Assembly: GCA_964502095.1 (NCBI GenBank)
Contig: CAZCUF010000004.1
Span: 219,393 to 283,392, forward strand
Direction of reading: 5' to 3'
Length of the DNA: 64,000 bases
Source of the DNA: JACPVF01 sp964502095
GTDB lineage: Bacteria > Chloroflexota > Anaerolineae > Anaerolineales > Villigracilaceae
Position 1 is the stretch's first letter. Every line of letters starts with the position of its first letter. Below are positions 17,434-26,761 of this stretch, piece by piece. A model generated the notes under the pieces. That model worked only from the letters and a program-made list of their open reading frames with translations, was not told the origin of the DNA and ran no database searches. The position numbers and the translations under genes are program-made.

Positions 17434-17466
17434 ATTTACTCCTGTAAAGTTTACTTGACTTCCGGT

Positions 17467-17503
17467 AGTATAAAATATCCTTGACATTATGTCAAGGATA
17501 TTT
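17467..17503 (-). promoter_or_regulatory. Consensus promoter with overlapping 31-bp operator palindrome
   Basis: On the minus strand TTGACA (17495-17490) is separated by 17 bases from TATACT (17472-17467), a near-perfect sigma-70-type promoter for the gene starting at 17433. A perfect inverted repeat with 15-bp arms around one central base (17473-17503) covers the -35 box and spacer, an ideal site for a dimeric repressor such as the XRE protein encoded at 16680-16883. Confidence 0.82.
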
Positions 17504-17607
17504 GACATGTAGATTTTACACTTAAAGCGGTTCGAACCGCGCCGTGAAACAGTGCATAACGTAAATTTGCATGCCGCGCTTATGCGGCAAACGTATCCCG
17601 CGCGCGG

Positions 17608-19404
17608 CTATCCGAGCAATTTCTCCAGCCGATCCACATAATCCGCCATGACCGCGAAGGCCGCGTCGACAGGTTCGGGAGTCGTCAAGTCCACGCCCGC
17701 GCGTTTAAGCACGTCCAGCGGATAGTCGGAGTTGCCTGCTTTGAGGAAGCCAAGATAATTTTCGACCGCATGGGGTTCGTTGTTGAGAACGCGTTTGGCG
17801 AGGGCGTGCGCGCCCGCTATCCCGGTTGCGTACGCGTAAACATAGTAATCGCTGAAGAGGTGGCCGAAGCGTGACCAGGTCATGCCGACGTGCTCGCGGT
17901 TCACATTGACTTTGCCGCCGTAACCCTCGCTGAAAAGGTCTGCCATCAGTTCGATCAGCGAATCGGCGGTGAGGGGCTGTCCGTTTTCGACGCGGGTATG
18001 AGTCTCGAGTTCGAAGCGGGCGAGCGTAGGCATAGTGAAGAAATAACGATAGAAATTCGACATCGCTTCTTCGATGACCGCGATTTGAAAATCGCGGTCC
18101 GTTTTGGTTTTGAGCAGATGCGCGCGCACCATCGCTTGATGGAAGTTCGACGCGACCTCCGCCGCGAAGAGCGAGTAGTCGGCGTAGACGAAAGGCTGGT
18201 TCTGCCATGTGAGATACGAGTGCATGGAGTGACCGAGTTCATGCGCCAGCGTGGACACGCTGAAGACTTCGTCAGAGTAGGACATCATGATGAATGGATG
18301 CGTGCCGGGCGCGCCCCACGAGAATGCGCCACTGCGTTTACCTTTGTTGGGATAGATATCCACCCAGCGTTCCTCGAGCGCGCCGTTTCGTAGAATACCG
18401 ATGTATTCCTTGCCCATCGGGAGCAAGCCTTCGGCGATCCATTCGACAGCTTGTGTGTAAGGAACTTTCGGATGCGTTGGAATCAGCGGCGCCCACATGT
18501 CGTAGGGTTCGAGCGTTTCGACTCCGAGCGCTTTGCGGCGAATCTCGAAATAACGGTGCCATGTCGGCAAATGTTTTTTAAATGTTGCAAGCAGATTATG
18601 GAATACTTCGACGGGGATGTTGTGTTCGTACAACATCATTTCCAGCGCGTTGCTGTGCCTGCGGACGCGGCTGAGGAGAACGTTCTGTTTGATGGACGTA
18701 GCGAGATTCGCGGCGAGCGTATTTCTGTAACTGTGCAGTGTGGCATGATAGTTCCCCCACGACTCGCGACGGGCATCGCGGTCGCCCTTGCCCATCAAGT
18801 TAAGGATGACCGACTCGGATAATTCGACTTCGTTGCCGTCTTTATCTTTGATGGACGGAATCTTCATGTCCGCGTTTCGCAATAACGAAGACGCTTCGCC
18901 CGCGCCCCCAAACGGGTCGGCCAACATCCCAATGATCTCCTCCACCTCCCCCGAACGGACGTGTTCCTGCTTGCGGAACAGGTTGCTGAAAAACTGTTCA
19001 TAGGCGGCGAGCCGCGGCTCGTCCTTCATCCACTGTTTGAGCTTCTTCTGCCCGATGGCAAGGATTTCCGGATTCAAGAACGCGGCCGCGGCCATAACCT
19101 GGCCGTAGAGTCCCTGCGCCTTGCCGCTCATTGCCGCGGCCTGCTGATCGGTGGTATCCACGGCATAGGAGAATCCCGCGTAGACGTAGGCGCGGCTCAT
19201 GCGCGCCATCAGTTCCTCGATGGTCTCGAAGGCGCGAAGCAGGGAAGCGGCGTCTTTCAATATCCCTTCGAGCTTTTTGATCTCGGGCAGGGATAAAAGA
19301 ATCGAGTCCACTTCAGCGGACCAGGCTTCGGACGTGGCGAAGACGGACTCGGCGTTCCAGGTATAGGATTTGTCAATGGTGGAGCGGAGGGGGAGGGAGG
19401 ACAT
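17608..19404 (-). CDS. pepF: Oligoendopeptidase F family M3 metallopeptidase
   Basis: The 598-aa protein has the thermolysin-like zinc motif HELGH near residue 389, in LAHELGHSMHSYL. A Glu (FAAEVASNFHQAM) about 25 residues downstream is the third ligand. The N-terminal region (EEVDSILLSLPEIKKLEG-like helices, then MARMSRAYVYAGFSYAVDTT) and the C-terminal DYYVYAYATGIAGAHALAKRVL match oligoendopeptidase F. It cleaves short peptides in the cytoplasm; no signal peptide is seen. The length is normal for the family. It is a single gene with no evident operon partner. Confidence 0.95.
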   Translation of the reverse strand: MSSLPLRSTIDKSYTWNAESVFATSEAWSAEVDSILLSLPEIKKLEGILKDAASLLRAFETIEELMARMSRAYVYAGFSYAVDTTDQQAAAMSGKAQGLYGQVMAAAAFLNPEILAIGQKKLKQWMKDEPRLAAYEQFFSNLFRKQEHVRSGEVEEIIGMLADPFGGAGEASSLLRNADMKIPSIKDKDGNEVELSESVILNLMGKGDRDARRESWGNYHATLHSYRNTLAANLATSIKQNVLLSRVRRHSNALEMMLYEHNIPVEVFHNLLATFKKHLPTWHRYFEIRRKALGVETLEPYDMWAPLIPTHPKVPYTQAVEWIAEGLLPMGKEYIGILRNGALEERWVDIYPNKGKRSGAFSWGAPGTHPFIMMSYSDEVFSVSTLAHELGHSMHSYLTWQNQPFVYADYSLFAAEVASNFHQAMVRAHLLKTKTDRDFQIAVIEEAMSNFYRYFFTMPTLARFELETHTRVENGQPLTADSLIELMADLFSEGYGGKVNVNREHVGMTWSRFGHLFSDYYVYAYATGIAGAHALAKRVLNNEPHAVENYLGFLKAGNSDYPLDVLKRAGVDLTTPEPVDAAFAVMADYVDRLEKLLG

Positions 19405-19708
19405 GAGGGGTTCCTTTTTGGAAGAATGGGATTAATTTTACGCGGAATTTTTTATCCGTAGATTTCATGGATCGGGCAGATTGAATTTTACACGAATAAA
19501 CGAGCGGAGGCGGCTCGATTTGCGCATCCGTAATTTTAGCTGTGGCATGAAACACCCACATAATACAATTTGCTGGTTTATGGAACTAACCGCCCAATCC
19601 CCGAAAGACAAACATCATAGGCAATATAAAGATAGCGGGGAAGGGCGACAAATCAACATTTTCGAGTAAGCCACAACTAAATGTAAATTATCGAGTTACA
19701 AGTCCGAT
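19405..19708. other. Intergenic region with a vestigial copy of the PqqD-like gene start
   Basis: No intact gene is seen in these 304 bases. At about 19548-19605 the sequence closely resembles the upstream region and first codons of the PqqD-like gene at 26486 (ATACAATT, GGTTTATGGAACTAACCGC, then CAATCCCCGAAA). The similarity then stops. It looks like a duplicated promoter/5' fragment or a gene remnant. Confidence 0.55.
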
Positions 19709-20863
19709 CTACATTTTCTTGACAACCAGCAAGGTAATGTCGTCAAACTGATCTGCCGAACCGATGAAGGCTTGAAGCGCTTCTTCCATTTTGTTTATAA
19801 AACTGCCCGGCTGAGTTGTATGCGATTTGAGAATTTCAAGCATTTTTTCTTTGCCAAAAAATTCTTTGTTGGTATTTTGCGTGTCGGGAATGCCGTCCGT
19901 AAATGCAATGAGTAAATCGTCAGCGGTTAATACGATCTCTCCAATCTGATGTTTTGCTCCTGGAGTTATTCCAATGGCTGGACCTGTGCGGGACAATTCG
20001 GCGTGGACGTTGCCATCTTTTCCTGCAATTAAAGCGGATTCGTTGCCGCCGTTGATGTAGAAAAGCTTTCCGCTTTGGGGTTCTAAAATGCCGATGAAAA
20101 TTGTGGCGAACATGCTTGCGGATTCGTGAGTCTCTGCCACGTAGTCATTTGTCAGTGAAACCGAATGTTGAAGTCGTTGAGCGGGCGTGAGCGAGTCTGA
20201 AGCGTTGGCGGTAGAGCGAATTAAACTGCGGAAGAGGGTCATGTATAAGGCCGCGCCGATTCCTTTTCCGCAGACATCCGCAACGACGAATGCTAAATTT
20301 CCGTCGGGTAGAATGAACGCGTCGTAAAAATCGCCAGCTACTTCTTTGGCGGCTTTGAAATAGGAGGCAATTTCCCATCCCTCGATTTTGGGCAGTTCTT
20401 CGGGCAAAAATTCCTTTTGAATATCGCGGGCGATGTTTAATTCTTTTTCAAGACTTTTTAGATACAGGTCTTGTAAATCACGCAGACGTTTTTTTTCTAA
20501 ACAAGATTGAATGCGGGCTTTGAGCAAGGTTGGCTCGAAGGGCTTGGGGAGGTAATCTTCTGCGCCGAGTTCAATGCCTTTGACCATGTTCGGCAAATCG
20601 TTGTTAGCCGAAATGACGATGATGGGGATATTGCGAATCTCCGAATCGGCTTTTACTTTTTCAAGGACGGTGAAACCATCCATGATGGGCATCATAATAT
20701 CGAGCAAAACCAAATCTGGTTTTTCGGCGCCGATTTTTTCAAGCGCGTCTTTTCCGTTCGCGGCTGTGATGGTTTGATAGTTTAAGTCCTCAAGTTCCTG
20801 TTCGAGATAATCCACGTTGAAGGGTTCGTCGTCAACGATTAGGATGCGTGGGATTTTGTCCAT
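19709..20863 (-). CDS. Response regulator with SpoIIE/RsbU-type PP2C phosphatase output
   Basis: The 384-aa protein has an N-terminal receiver domain (ILIVDDEPFN, phospho-Asp in LVLLDIMMPIMDG near residue 55, Lys in DYLPKPFEP near 107) followed by a coiled linker. A PPM/SpoIIE phosphatase domain covers about 165-384 (VAGDFYDAFILPDGNLAFVVADVCGKGIGAALYM). Metal-binding Asp residues are present in AGDFYD, VVADVCGKG and the C-terminal DQFDDITLLVV. Such proteins dephosphorylate anti-anti-sigma partners in partner-switching. It lies 2 bases after the REC gene and downstream of the giant kinase, suggesting a phosphorelay to a serine phosphatase. Confidence 0.93.
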   Translation of the reverse strand: MDKIPRILIVDDEPFNVDYLEQELEDLNYQTITAANGKDALEKIGAEKPDLVLLDIMMPIMDGFTVLEKVKADSEIRNIPIIVISANNDLPNMVKGIELGAEDYLPKPFEPTLLKARIQSCLEKKRLRDLQDLYLKSLEKELNIARDIQKEFLPEELPKIEGWEIASYFKAAKEVAGDFYDAFILPDGNLAFVVADVCGKGIGAALYMTLFRSLIRSTANASDSLTPAQRLQHSVSLTNDYVAETHESASMFATIFIGILEPQSGKLFYINGGNESALIAGKDGNVHAELSRTGPAIGITPGAKHQIGEIVLTADDLLIAFTDGIPDTQNTNKEFFGKEKMLEILKSHTTQPGSFINKMEEALQAFIGSADQFDDITLLVVKKM

Positions 20864-20865
20864 GA

Positions 20866-21219
20866 TTATTTTAAATATTCATTTAATTTTTCAAACAACA
20901 ATTGATCGTCAATCGGTTTAGTGAGATAGTCGTTGCAACCTGCCTGCAGGGCTTTGACTTCGTCTCCGCTCATGGCGTGAGACGAAAGACCAATGATAGG
21001 CAGGGATTTATTCGTTTCCCGAATTTTTCTTGTGGCTTCATAGCCGTCCATTACGGGTAAGGCCATGTCCATCAAAATCAAATCTGGATTCTTAGTCTGC
21101 GCCATTTCCAGCCCTTGCGCGCCGTCTTTGGCGATTAATAAGTTGTATTCGTCCTCCAACAATTGAGTGACGAGGTCGATATTTAAATCTGTGTCTTCAA
21201 CGACCAGGATGGTTTTCAT
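20866..21219 (-). CDS. Single-domain response regulator (CheY-like)
   Basis: The 117-aa protein is one complete receiver domain. Paired acidic residues follow strand 1 (VVEDTDLN), the phospho-acceptor Asp lies in LILMDMALPVMDG near residue 52, the Thr/Ser switch is in IIGLSSHAM and Lys is in DYLTKPID near 101. No output domain is present, so it probably relays phosphate from the upstream kinase (21350-26302) or binds a partner. It is tightly linked to the REC-phosphatase gene. Confidence 0.93.
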   Translation of the reverse strand: MKTILVVEDTDLNIDLVTQLLEDEYNLLIAKDGAQGLEMAQTKNPDLILMDMALPVMDGYEATRKIRETNKSLPIIGLSSHAMSGDEVKALQAGCNDYLTKPIDDQLLFEKLNEYLK

Positions 21220-21247
21220 GGATTCTCCGTTATTTTCCCTTATTTTC

Positions 21248-21325
21248 CCTCATCCCCAACCCTTCTCCCTCTGGGAGAAGGGAGTCTGAGGCCCCTCTCC
21301 AACGGGAGAGGGCTAGGGTGAGGGT
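21248..21325. repeat. CCCTCATCCC...AGGGTGAGGG palindromic repeat
   Basis: This copy of the C-rich/G-rich inverted repeat lies between the kinase and the REC gene, with internal CTTCTCCCTCTGGGAGAAG and CCTCTCCAACGGGAGAGG hairpins. It is clearly related to the copy at 4593-4670. Confidence 0.78.
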
Positions 21326-21349
21326 GTTTATTTTATGAAACAGAATCCT

Positions 21350-24300
21350 CTACGATGAAGCGGTTTTTTCATCTTGATAATGAATCGGAATGGCGAGCGT
21401 AAAGGTCGAGCCTTTATCCGTTTCGCTTACAACGATCAAATCGCCGCCGAGTAAACGGGCTAAATTGCGACTGATGGCAAGTCCCAGCCCTGTGCCGCCG
21501 TATTCGCGGGTAGTACTGGAATCAGCCTGCTGAAATTCCTCAAAGATTTTGCCGAGCGCTTCCTCATTCATGCCAACCCCTGTATCTGCAACGTCAATTT
21601 TCAGCATTGCGTTTTCATGCGTCACGCTGATTTTGATTTTGCCCGCATGGGTAAATTTTGCGGCATTGCTTAATAGATTGAGAATGATTTGTTTTATTTT
21701 GTTTTGGTCTGAATATATCAACGGCAGGGCAATGTCATTTTCTTTTTCAAATTTCACGGCCGGTCTGATCAACGGCTGCGCCGTATTGAAGCATTGATCT
21801 ACCAACGCGTTGACGCTGAAACTGCTGGCTTGCACGTCCATTTTGCCCGATTCGATTTTGGCAATATCCAAAACGGTATTGATTAAACCAAGCAAATGTT
21901 CGGCGCTGGACAACACTTTATCCAAATTTTCTTTTTGCTTATCTGGCAGTGCATCTTCTGATTTTCGGCGCACGATTCTGGTAAAGCCGATGATCGCATT
22001 CAAGGGCGTGCGCAGTTCATGGCTCATGGTGGCAAGGAACGTGCTCTTGGCCTGGTTGGCCTGCTCGGCGCTGGCGCGGGCGGATTGAGCTTCGTCAAAC
22101 AGTTTTGCGTTTTGTACAGCAATCACGGCCTGGCGGGCAAGTCCATTCAGGAATTGCAATTCAGAATCAAGGAACTCTTTGCCTTTTCCATTGCGCCAAA
22201 CCGCCATCAGTCCAACCAGATCGTCGTTGGTGAGCAATGGCACGGCCAATAAATGTTCGTCAGAGCCAACATCCGTTCCTGTAATTTGCACCGCCCGTCG
22301 ATCGTTTTCCACTTCGTTGACAATTTCGCCGACTTTGTTTTGAGCAATGCTCCCGAGGATTCCTTCCCCAAGTTGGATGGTGTCGTTCCTTAGATTTTCC
22401 GCTTCATACCCGACTGCGGCAATGGCTCTGAACAATTGGCCATTTCTTTCGGGCAGGAAGAGTCCGCTCAATTCGCCTTGCAACACTTGATGCGCATGAG
22501 TCGCAATTCCCTTTAGCACTGTGGAAGAATCTAATGTGGACGAAATATCACGGCTGATATCTAATAAAGCGATGTTTTCCCGTTCGCGTCGGCGGGTTTC
22601 TTCTAAAAGGCGGGCGTTTTCAAGCGCCACGCTCATCGAACTGGCCAAGGTTTGCAATAAACGTACGGCTGATTCTGAAAAGGCATTTTCGCGATCAATG
22701 TTTTGCAAGGAGATAACCCCGCGCACTTCATTGTTGATTAACAACGGAACGCCCAGGTAGGATTTTGCAGGCTGACCCGCCGCTACTACGCCGCCCAGGG
22801 CTTTGCGACGTTCTGCCAGCCCCGAGTTAACGACCAGTATGCGGCGCGTGTCAATAATGTGTTTTGAGAATCCAATCGGCTTGATCGGCTCAATTGTTAA
22901 TCGCTCGCCTTTTTCTACCGCATACCGCCATACGCTACGATTTAATTGTGGGTCGTGTTCAATAATCGTTATGACTTGCGCGTCAAATACCTCCTGCAGT
23001 TTCTCGCCAAGTAACTGGTACATGGCTCGCGTTTCCATACTGGCGGATAAATCTGCTTGCACGCCGTTGATGATGGCAAGTTCTTTGGCGTGTTCCTCGG
23101 TCTCTTTGAGCAGGCGCTGGGTCTCGTCGAAGAGGCGCGCGTTTTCGAGGGCGGTTCCCAGCGAGGCGGCGATGGTGGTTAACAAGCGTAATTCCGATTC
23201 GCCATAGGCGTTCTCACGCTCGTAGTTTTCGATTTGCAGGGAGCCAGTGAGACGATCACTTGCAATGATAGGGACAGAGATGATTGATTTGCTCAGGTCT
23301 GTTCCTTCAATAACAGCGCCCACAGTTCTTGCCATCAATTCAGCTGTGTTTCCGACAATGGGTTGACGATCCTTCAGAAATAAATTGAAGATACCGCCGG
23401 GGGCCGGGTGTTGTGAAGGAATATTGAGTCTTATGCCATGTTCGTATTCATAAAGAAAATGAATGAGGTTTGTTTTTTCATCGTACCAACGAATGCCAAG
23501 ATCGCCTATATTCATTACTGCGCTTAACTTGTCGCCCACCAAATCCACAATCGCCTGGAAGTCCAGCTCGGCGGCGAGACCCTGCTGAATGGAGTTGATG
23601 ATCTGCAATTCAGCGACGCGTTCCTGCTCGGCTTTGAAAAGCCGCTGGGTCTCGTCGAAGAGGCGCGCGTTTTCGAGCGCAACACCCATCGAAGCCGCAA
23701 TGGTTTGCATCAAACGGATGTTTGATTCATTGAAGGCATTTTCGTCTTTGTAATCCTCTACAGCAATATCGCCAATAACCTTGTCGCTGGAGACAATGGG
23801 CACCCTCGCCAGCGCTTTTGAAACTTCTGTGCCTGGCAGATTTGTTATGTTGAATTTTTTTGCAATTTCCGTGGTCTTTCCAAAAATGGGCTGTTTATCC
23901 TTTTGAATTTTGCGGAACATTTTCGATGGCTTTATGGGTTCAATGATAAGACGTTGCCCGTGTTCAAACTCATAAGGATAGTGCATGAGGTCAGTTTTCT
24001 CGTCATATAAGCGGATGCCAATTTCATCCGTGTTCAATACCTCGCGCAATTTATTGCCGACCAAATCAATAATGGCTTGCAGTTCAAGTTTGGAAGCGAG
24101 TCCCTGCTGGATGGAGTTGATGATCTGCAATTCGGAAATATGTTCCTTAAGTTGCGCGGTTCTTTCTGCAACTTTTTGCTCAAGCCCTGAGATCAACCTT
24201 GCATTATCCAACGCAACGGCGCCCTGATTCGCCAACATGCCGAGCATATTGCGGTCAGTTTCGTCGAATGTGCCGTAGAGCGAATCCATGTCGGCGTAGA

Positions 24301-26302
24301 GATAGCCGAGGATTTGGTTTTGGGCGATGAGGGGAGCAATGATCCTGCCCTCACCCCTTGCCCCTCTCCCTGAGGGAGAGGGGTTGGGGTGAGGGAGAAT
24401 CAGCTGAACGGTCCGCGTGAGGCGGGCTTGGGCGAGGTGGGGCTGAATCGAAGCGAGAACGGCTGAGGCGTCTTCTCCGCGCGGGAGGAGGGATTCCGCA
24501 ACAACTAATTCTGTACCGCCGACAGTACTGCCGACTTTAGTCGGTTCTGTTGCTTGCCGACTGACCCTAAAGGGCGCTGGCGCAGAGTCGGCGGTACGTT
24601 CGAGAATCAACATCACCCGCTCGCCGCCGCTGAGTTCGGTGGCTTCTTCGACGAGGAAGGTTTGGATGGCTTCGGCGGTTTTGAGGGCGTTGAGGCGCAG
24701 GCTGGTGTTCGCAAGGCGTTGGAAGGGTTCGCGCAGGTTGGATTCGATGCGCAGATGCGCGAACAATCGCTCCTGGGGTAACTTGCGTGCCTTGCCCTCC
24801 TTGACCCAAAATTGCAGGAGTTCGCGATTTTCCTTGACTTTGTTGAGCGCGTTGCGGCGCAGACCTTCATCGCGGATGTTCTGAATTCCTTCCAGCAAAA
24901 AATCATAGGCACGGTCAAGCGCTTCATGGCCTTCTTTTGTTTTCTTGTTAGCGGTGAGCGCCTGCGCGTGACGCCACCAGATGTCTTGTGAAGGAAAGCT
25001 ATTGGACCGGGCAAAGTTTTGGGCACGGTGCAGGGCTGTGGCTTTGGCGGTGGCTTTCAGCGCGGCGGCAGGGTCGCCTGCGGCGAGGTGGATTTCCGCT
25101 AGTCCGGTGAGAGTTACATGTTCTTGACTCAGTTGGGCAGCCTTGCCAATCTTCAAAGCAGACTGGTAGTGACGGATGGCGCTCTTCAAGTCGCCTTCGG
25201 CGAATGCCAGGTCTGCCCGATTAGCGGCAAGTTGAGCGCCCATGAACGGGTCGCCGAGGTCAGAGGCGAGGCTTGCGAACTCTTGCAGGTGTAAACGCGC
25301 CGAGGCGAGGTCGCCGAGGAGGATTTCTATAGCGCTGATGTTCCCAAGCGCATAGATCAGCCCGACCTTGGCGCCCATGGCGCGGGTCATTTCAATGACT
25401 TCATTTGTCAGGCGGCGGCAGTGGCGGTAGAGACCGAGTTCAGAATAAGCAACCGACAGATTGCCGAGAACAGCCGCCTGCCGCTCCTTGTAGCCTGCGG
25501 TTTCGAAGGCATCAAATGCCTGGTGGGTGTGTTGGATGCGTTCGGCAAGGTCGGTATCGGTAAAGGTAAATGCATTGAAGGCATTGCCCATGCCATACTG
25601 GTCGCCCGTCTGTTGGCAGAGCGCGAGCGCAGTCTGCGCGGCGCGGCGCGAGTCTTCGGCGCGGTTCAGGTCGAAGTGGGCATTGGCGAGTGACCAATAG
25701 GCGCGCCCCGTACCCGAGTCGTCGCCTAGTTCTTGATAGATGGCGATGGCTTTCTGCGCGGTTTCAATGGCGGCTTCGCTTTGGCGCGTGCGCATTTGCG
25801 CTTCACTCAGTCGGAAGAGGGAGAGAGCGCATTGTGGTCTCAATACGCCCTGCAAAGTGCGCAGGGCTACTCGACCACCGTTCGAACTTGCTTTGACGGC
25901 GGCGGTGGCGGATTTAATGGCGCCATTCAGGTCGCCTGTCCGCATTTGGACGAGGGCGAGGCGGTTTAACGCTTGCGCGTGTAATTGGTAATTGGTAGTT
26001 GGTTTCGCCAATTTCATCATTGCTTTGGCATCTTGCATGGCAAGTTCAAGTTTGCCTTGCGCAATGTAGGATTCAGAGCGCAAGTCTAATAAATCCATCT
26101 GTAGGTCAGGCTTCAAACCTGATTTGTTCAATTCTTTTGAAGCAGAATCAATCGCTGTTGCATGTTGCCCCGTCCATGCCAGTTGGCGAACCTGTTCGAT
26201 TGATTGCGAGCCACCGACAGCAGACTGCTTCTTTTTGTCGGCAAGCATCTGTCGGCGATCTTTTTTAACAGCCTTGCCCACGGTGGATGACTTCCCTGCC
26301 AT
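21350..26302 (-). CDS. Giant TPR/multi-GAF sensor histidine kinase
   Basis: The 1650-aa soluble protein begins with a basic segment, then TPR repeats (about 30-480). A first GAF domain follows, then a coiled linker (EQKVAERTAQLKEHISELQIINSIQQGL), and four further GAF domains separated by repeated LENARLFDETQRL helices up to about 1400. HisKA follows (ATMSHELRTPLNAIIGF, phospho-His near 1420), then HATPase_c with the N box (NLLSNAAKF), G1 (DVADTGVGM) and G2 (GGTGLGLAISR). No transmembrane helix is seen, so it senses cytoplasmic signals. Downstream REC and REC-phosphatase genes are probable targets. Several short repetitive elements are embedded in frame. Confidence 0.95.
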   Translation of the reverse strand: MAGKSSTVGKAVKKDRRQMLADKKKQSAVGGSQSIEQVRQLAWTGQHATAIDSASKELNKSGLKPDLQMDLLDLRSESYIAQGKLELAMQDAKAMMKLAKPTTNYQLHAQALNRLALVQMRTGDLNGAIKSATAAVKASSNGGRVALRTLQGVLRPQCALSLFRLSEAQMRTRQSEAAIETAQKAIAIYQELGDDSGTGRAYWSLANAHFDLNRAEDSRRAAQTALALCQQTGDQYGMGNAFNAFTFTDTDLAERIQHTHQAFDAFETAGYKERQAAVLGNLSVAYSELGLYRHCRRLTNEVIEMTRAMGAKVGLIYALGNISAIEILLGDLASARLHLQEFASLASDLGDPFMGAQLAANRADLAFAEGDLKSAIRHYQSALKIGKAAQLSQEHVTLTGLAEIHLAAGDPAAALKATAKATALHRAQNFARSNSFPSQDIWWRHAQALTANKKTKEGHEALDRAYDFLLEGIQNIRDEGLRRNALNKVKENRELLQFWVKEGKARKLPQERLFAHLRIESNLREPFQRLANTSLRLNALKTAEAIQTFLVEEATELSGGERVMLILERTADSAPAPFRVSRQATEPTKVGSTVGGTELVVAESLLPRGEDASAVLASIQPHLAQARLTRTVQLILPHPNPSPSGRGARGEGRIIAPLIAQNQILGYLYADMDSLYGTFDETDRNMLGMLANQGAVALDNARLISGLEQKVAERTAQLKEHISELQIINSIQQGLASKLELQAIIDLVGNKLREVLNTDEIGIRLYDEKTDLMHYPYEFEHGQRLIIEPIKPSKMFRKIQKDKQPIFGKTTEIAKKFNITNLPGTEVSKALARVPIVSSDKVIGDIAVEDYKDENAFNESNIRLMQTIAASMGVALENARLFDETQRLFKAEQERVAELQIINSIQQGLAAELDFQAIVDLVGDKLSAVMNIGDLGIRWYDEKTNLIHFLYEYEHGIRLNIPSQHPAPGGIFNLFLKDRQPIVGNTAELMARTVGAVIEGTDLSKSIISVPIIASDRLTGSLQIENYERENAYGESELRLLTTIAASLGTALENARLFDETQRLLKETEEHAKELAIINGVQADLSASMETRAMYQLLGEKLQEVFDAQVITIIEHDPQLNRSVWRYAVEKGERLTIEPIKPIGFSKHIIDTRRILVVNSGLAERRKALGGVVAAGQPAKSYLGVPLLINNEVRGVISLQNIDRENAFSESAVRLLQTLASSMSVALENARLLEETRRRERENIALLDISRDISSTLDSSTVLKGIATHAHQVLQGELSGLFLPERNGQLFRAIAAVGYEAENLRNDTIQLGEGILGSIAQNKVGEIVNEVENDRRAVQITGTDVGSDEHLLAVPLLTNDDLVGLMAVWRNGKGKEFLDSELQFLNGLARQAVIAVQNAKLFDEAQSARASAEQANQAKSTFLATMSHELRTPLNAIIGFTRIVRRKSEDALPDKQKENLDKVLSSAEHLLGLINTVLDIAKIESGKMDVQASSFSVNALVDQCFNTAQPLIRPAVKFEKENDIALPLIYSDQNKIKQIILNLLSNAAKFTHAGKIKISVTHENAMLKIDVADTGVGMNEEALGKIFEEFQQADSSTTREYGGTGLGLAISRNLARLLGGDLIVVSETDKGSTFTLAIPIHYQDEKTASS
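24349..24396. repeat. Palindromic CCTCACCCC...GGGGTGAGGG element inside the kinase gene
   Basis: A copy of the repeat seen at 4593-4670 and 21248-21325 lies in frame within the first GAF domain. It encodes the low-complexity stretch LPHPNPSPSGRGARGEGR. Confidence 0.8.
24513..24597. repeat. 85-bp element with 11-bp terminal inverted repeats inside the kinase gene
   Basis: The ends GTACCGCCGAC (24513-24523) and GTCGGCGGTAC (24587-24597) are perfect inverted repeats. Internal palindromes include CCGACTTTAGTCGG. It is in frame within the GAF1 coding sequence. The GTACCGC/palindrome layout resembles the doublets next to the RAYT gene. Confidence 0.75.
25834..25880. repeat. Copy of the GGTCTC/CTCGACC element inside the kinase TPR region
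   Basis: TGGTCTCAATACGCCCTG at one end and CAGGGCTACTCGACCACC at the other match the element that occurs in pairs through the sulfur operon. Here it is in frame in the TPR coding region. Confidence 0.75.
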
Positions 26303-26485
26303 TCCGTTGCTCCTCGTCTCTAAAGTGATTACAAGTTTACAGTTTTACAAATCTTTAGTCAACATGATTATCTGGAGGCAATAATGAACAAAAGAAATTG
26401 GCTCATACAGTGCGTTAACATAGCTGCCGCCTCGTCACATCCTTTCCATAACCTAAAACACCGGCATGATACAATTGACCCGCTT

Positions 26486-26761
26486 ATGGAACTGACCGCC
26501 CGATCCCCGAAAAGATGCGCCGGGTTCATCGCCGAGCAAATAGATGGGGAATTTGTACTCCTCCACCCTGCCAGGAACATTATCATTCATATCAATGAGA
26601 CTGCCGCATTAATCTGGCAAATGTGCGATGGGAGCAACACCATCGGCCAAATTATCGAGATTTTGAGCGGGGCTTATCCCGATGCGCGTGTGCAAATCCA
26701 AAAAGAAGTACCTGAGACGATACAGAAATTCCGCGCACAGGGCGTTCTGGACGGCGGCTGA
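26486..26761 (+). CDS. PqqD-family peptide-binding protein
   Basis: From the ATG at 26486 the product is 91 aa: an N-terminal strand region (GFIAEQIDGEFVLLHPARNIIIHINETAALIWQM), then CDGSNTIGQIIEIL, as in PqqD-type RiPP recognition elements. Family members bind precursor peptides for radical SAM or other modifying enzymes. The start is preferred over 26384 because homology begins here and a vestigial copy of this same 5' region exists at about 19548. An extended -10-like TGATACAAT lies 15 bases upstream, suggesting a very short or absent leader. No precursor or modifying enzyme gene is adjacent. Confidence 0.78.
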   Translation: MELTARSPKRCAGFIAEQIDGEFVLLHPARNIIIHINETAALIWQMCDGSNTIGQIIEILSGAYPDARVQIQKEVPETIQKFRAQGVLDGG

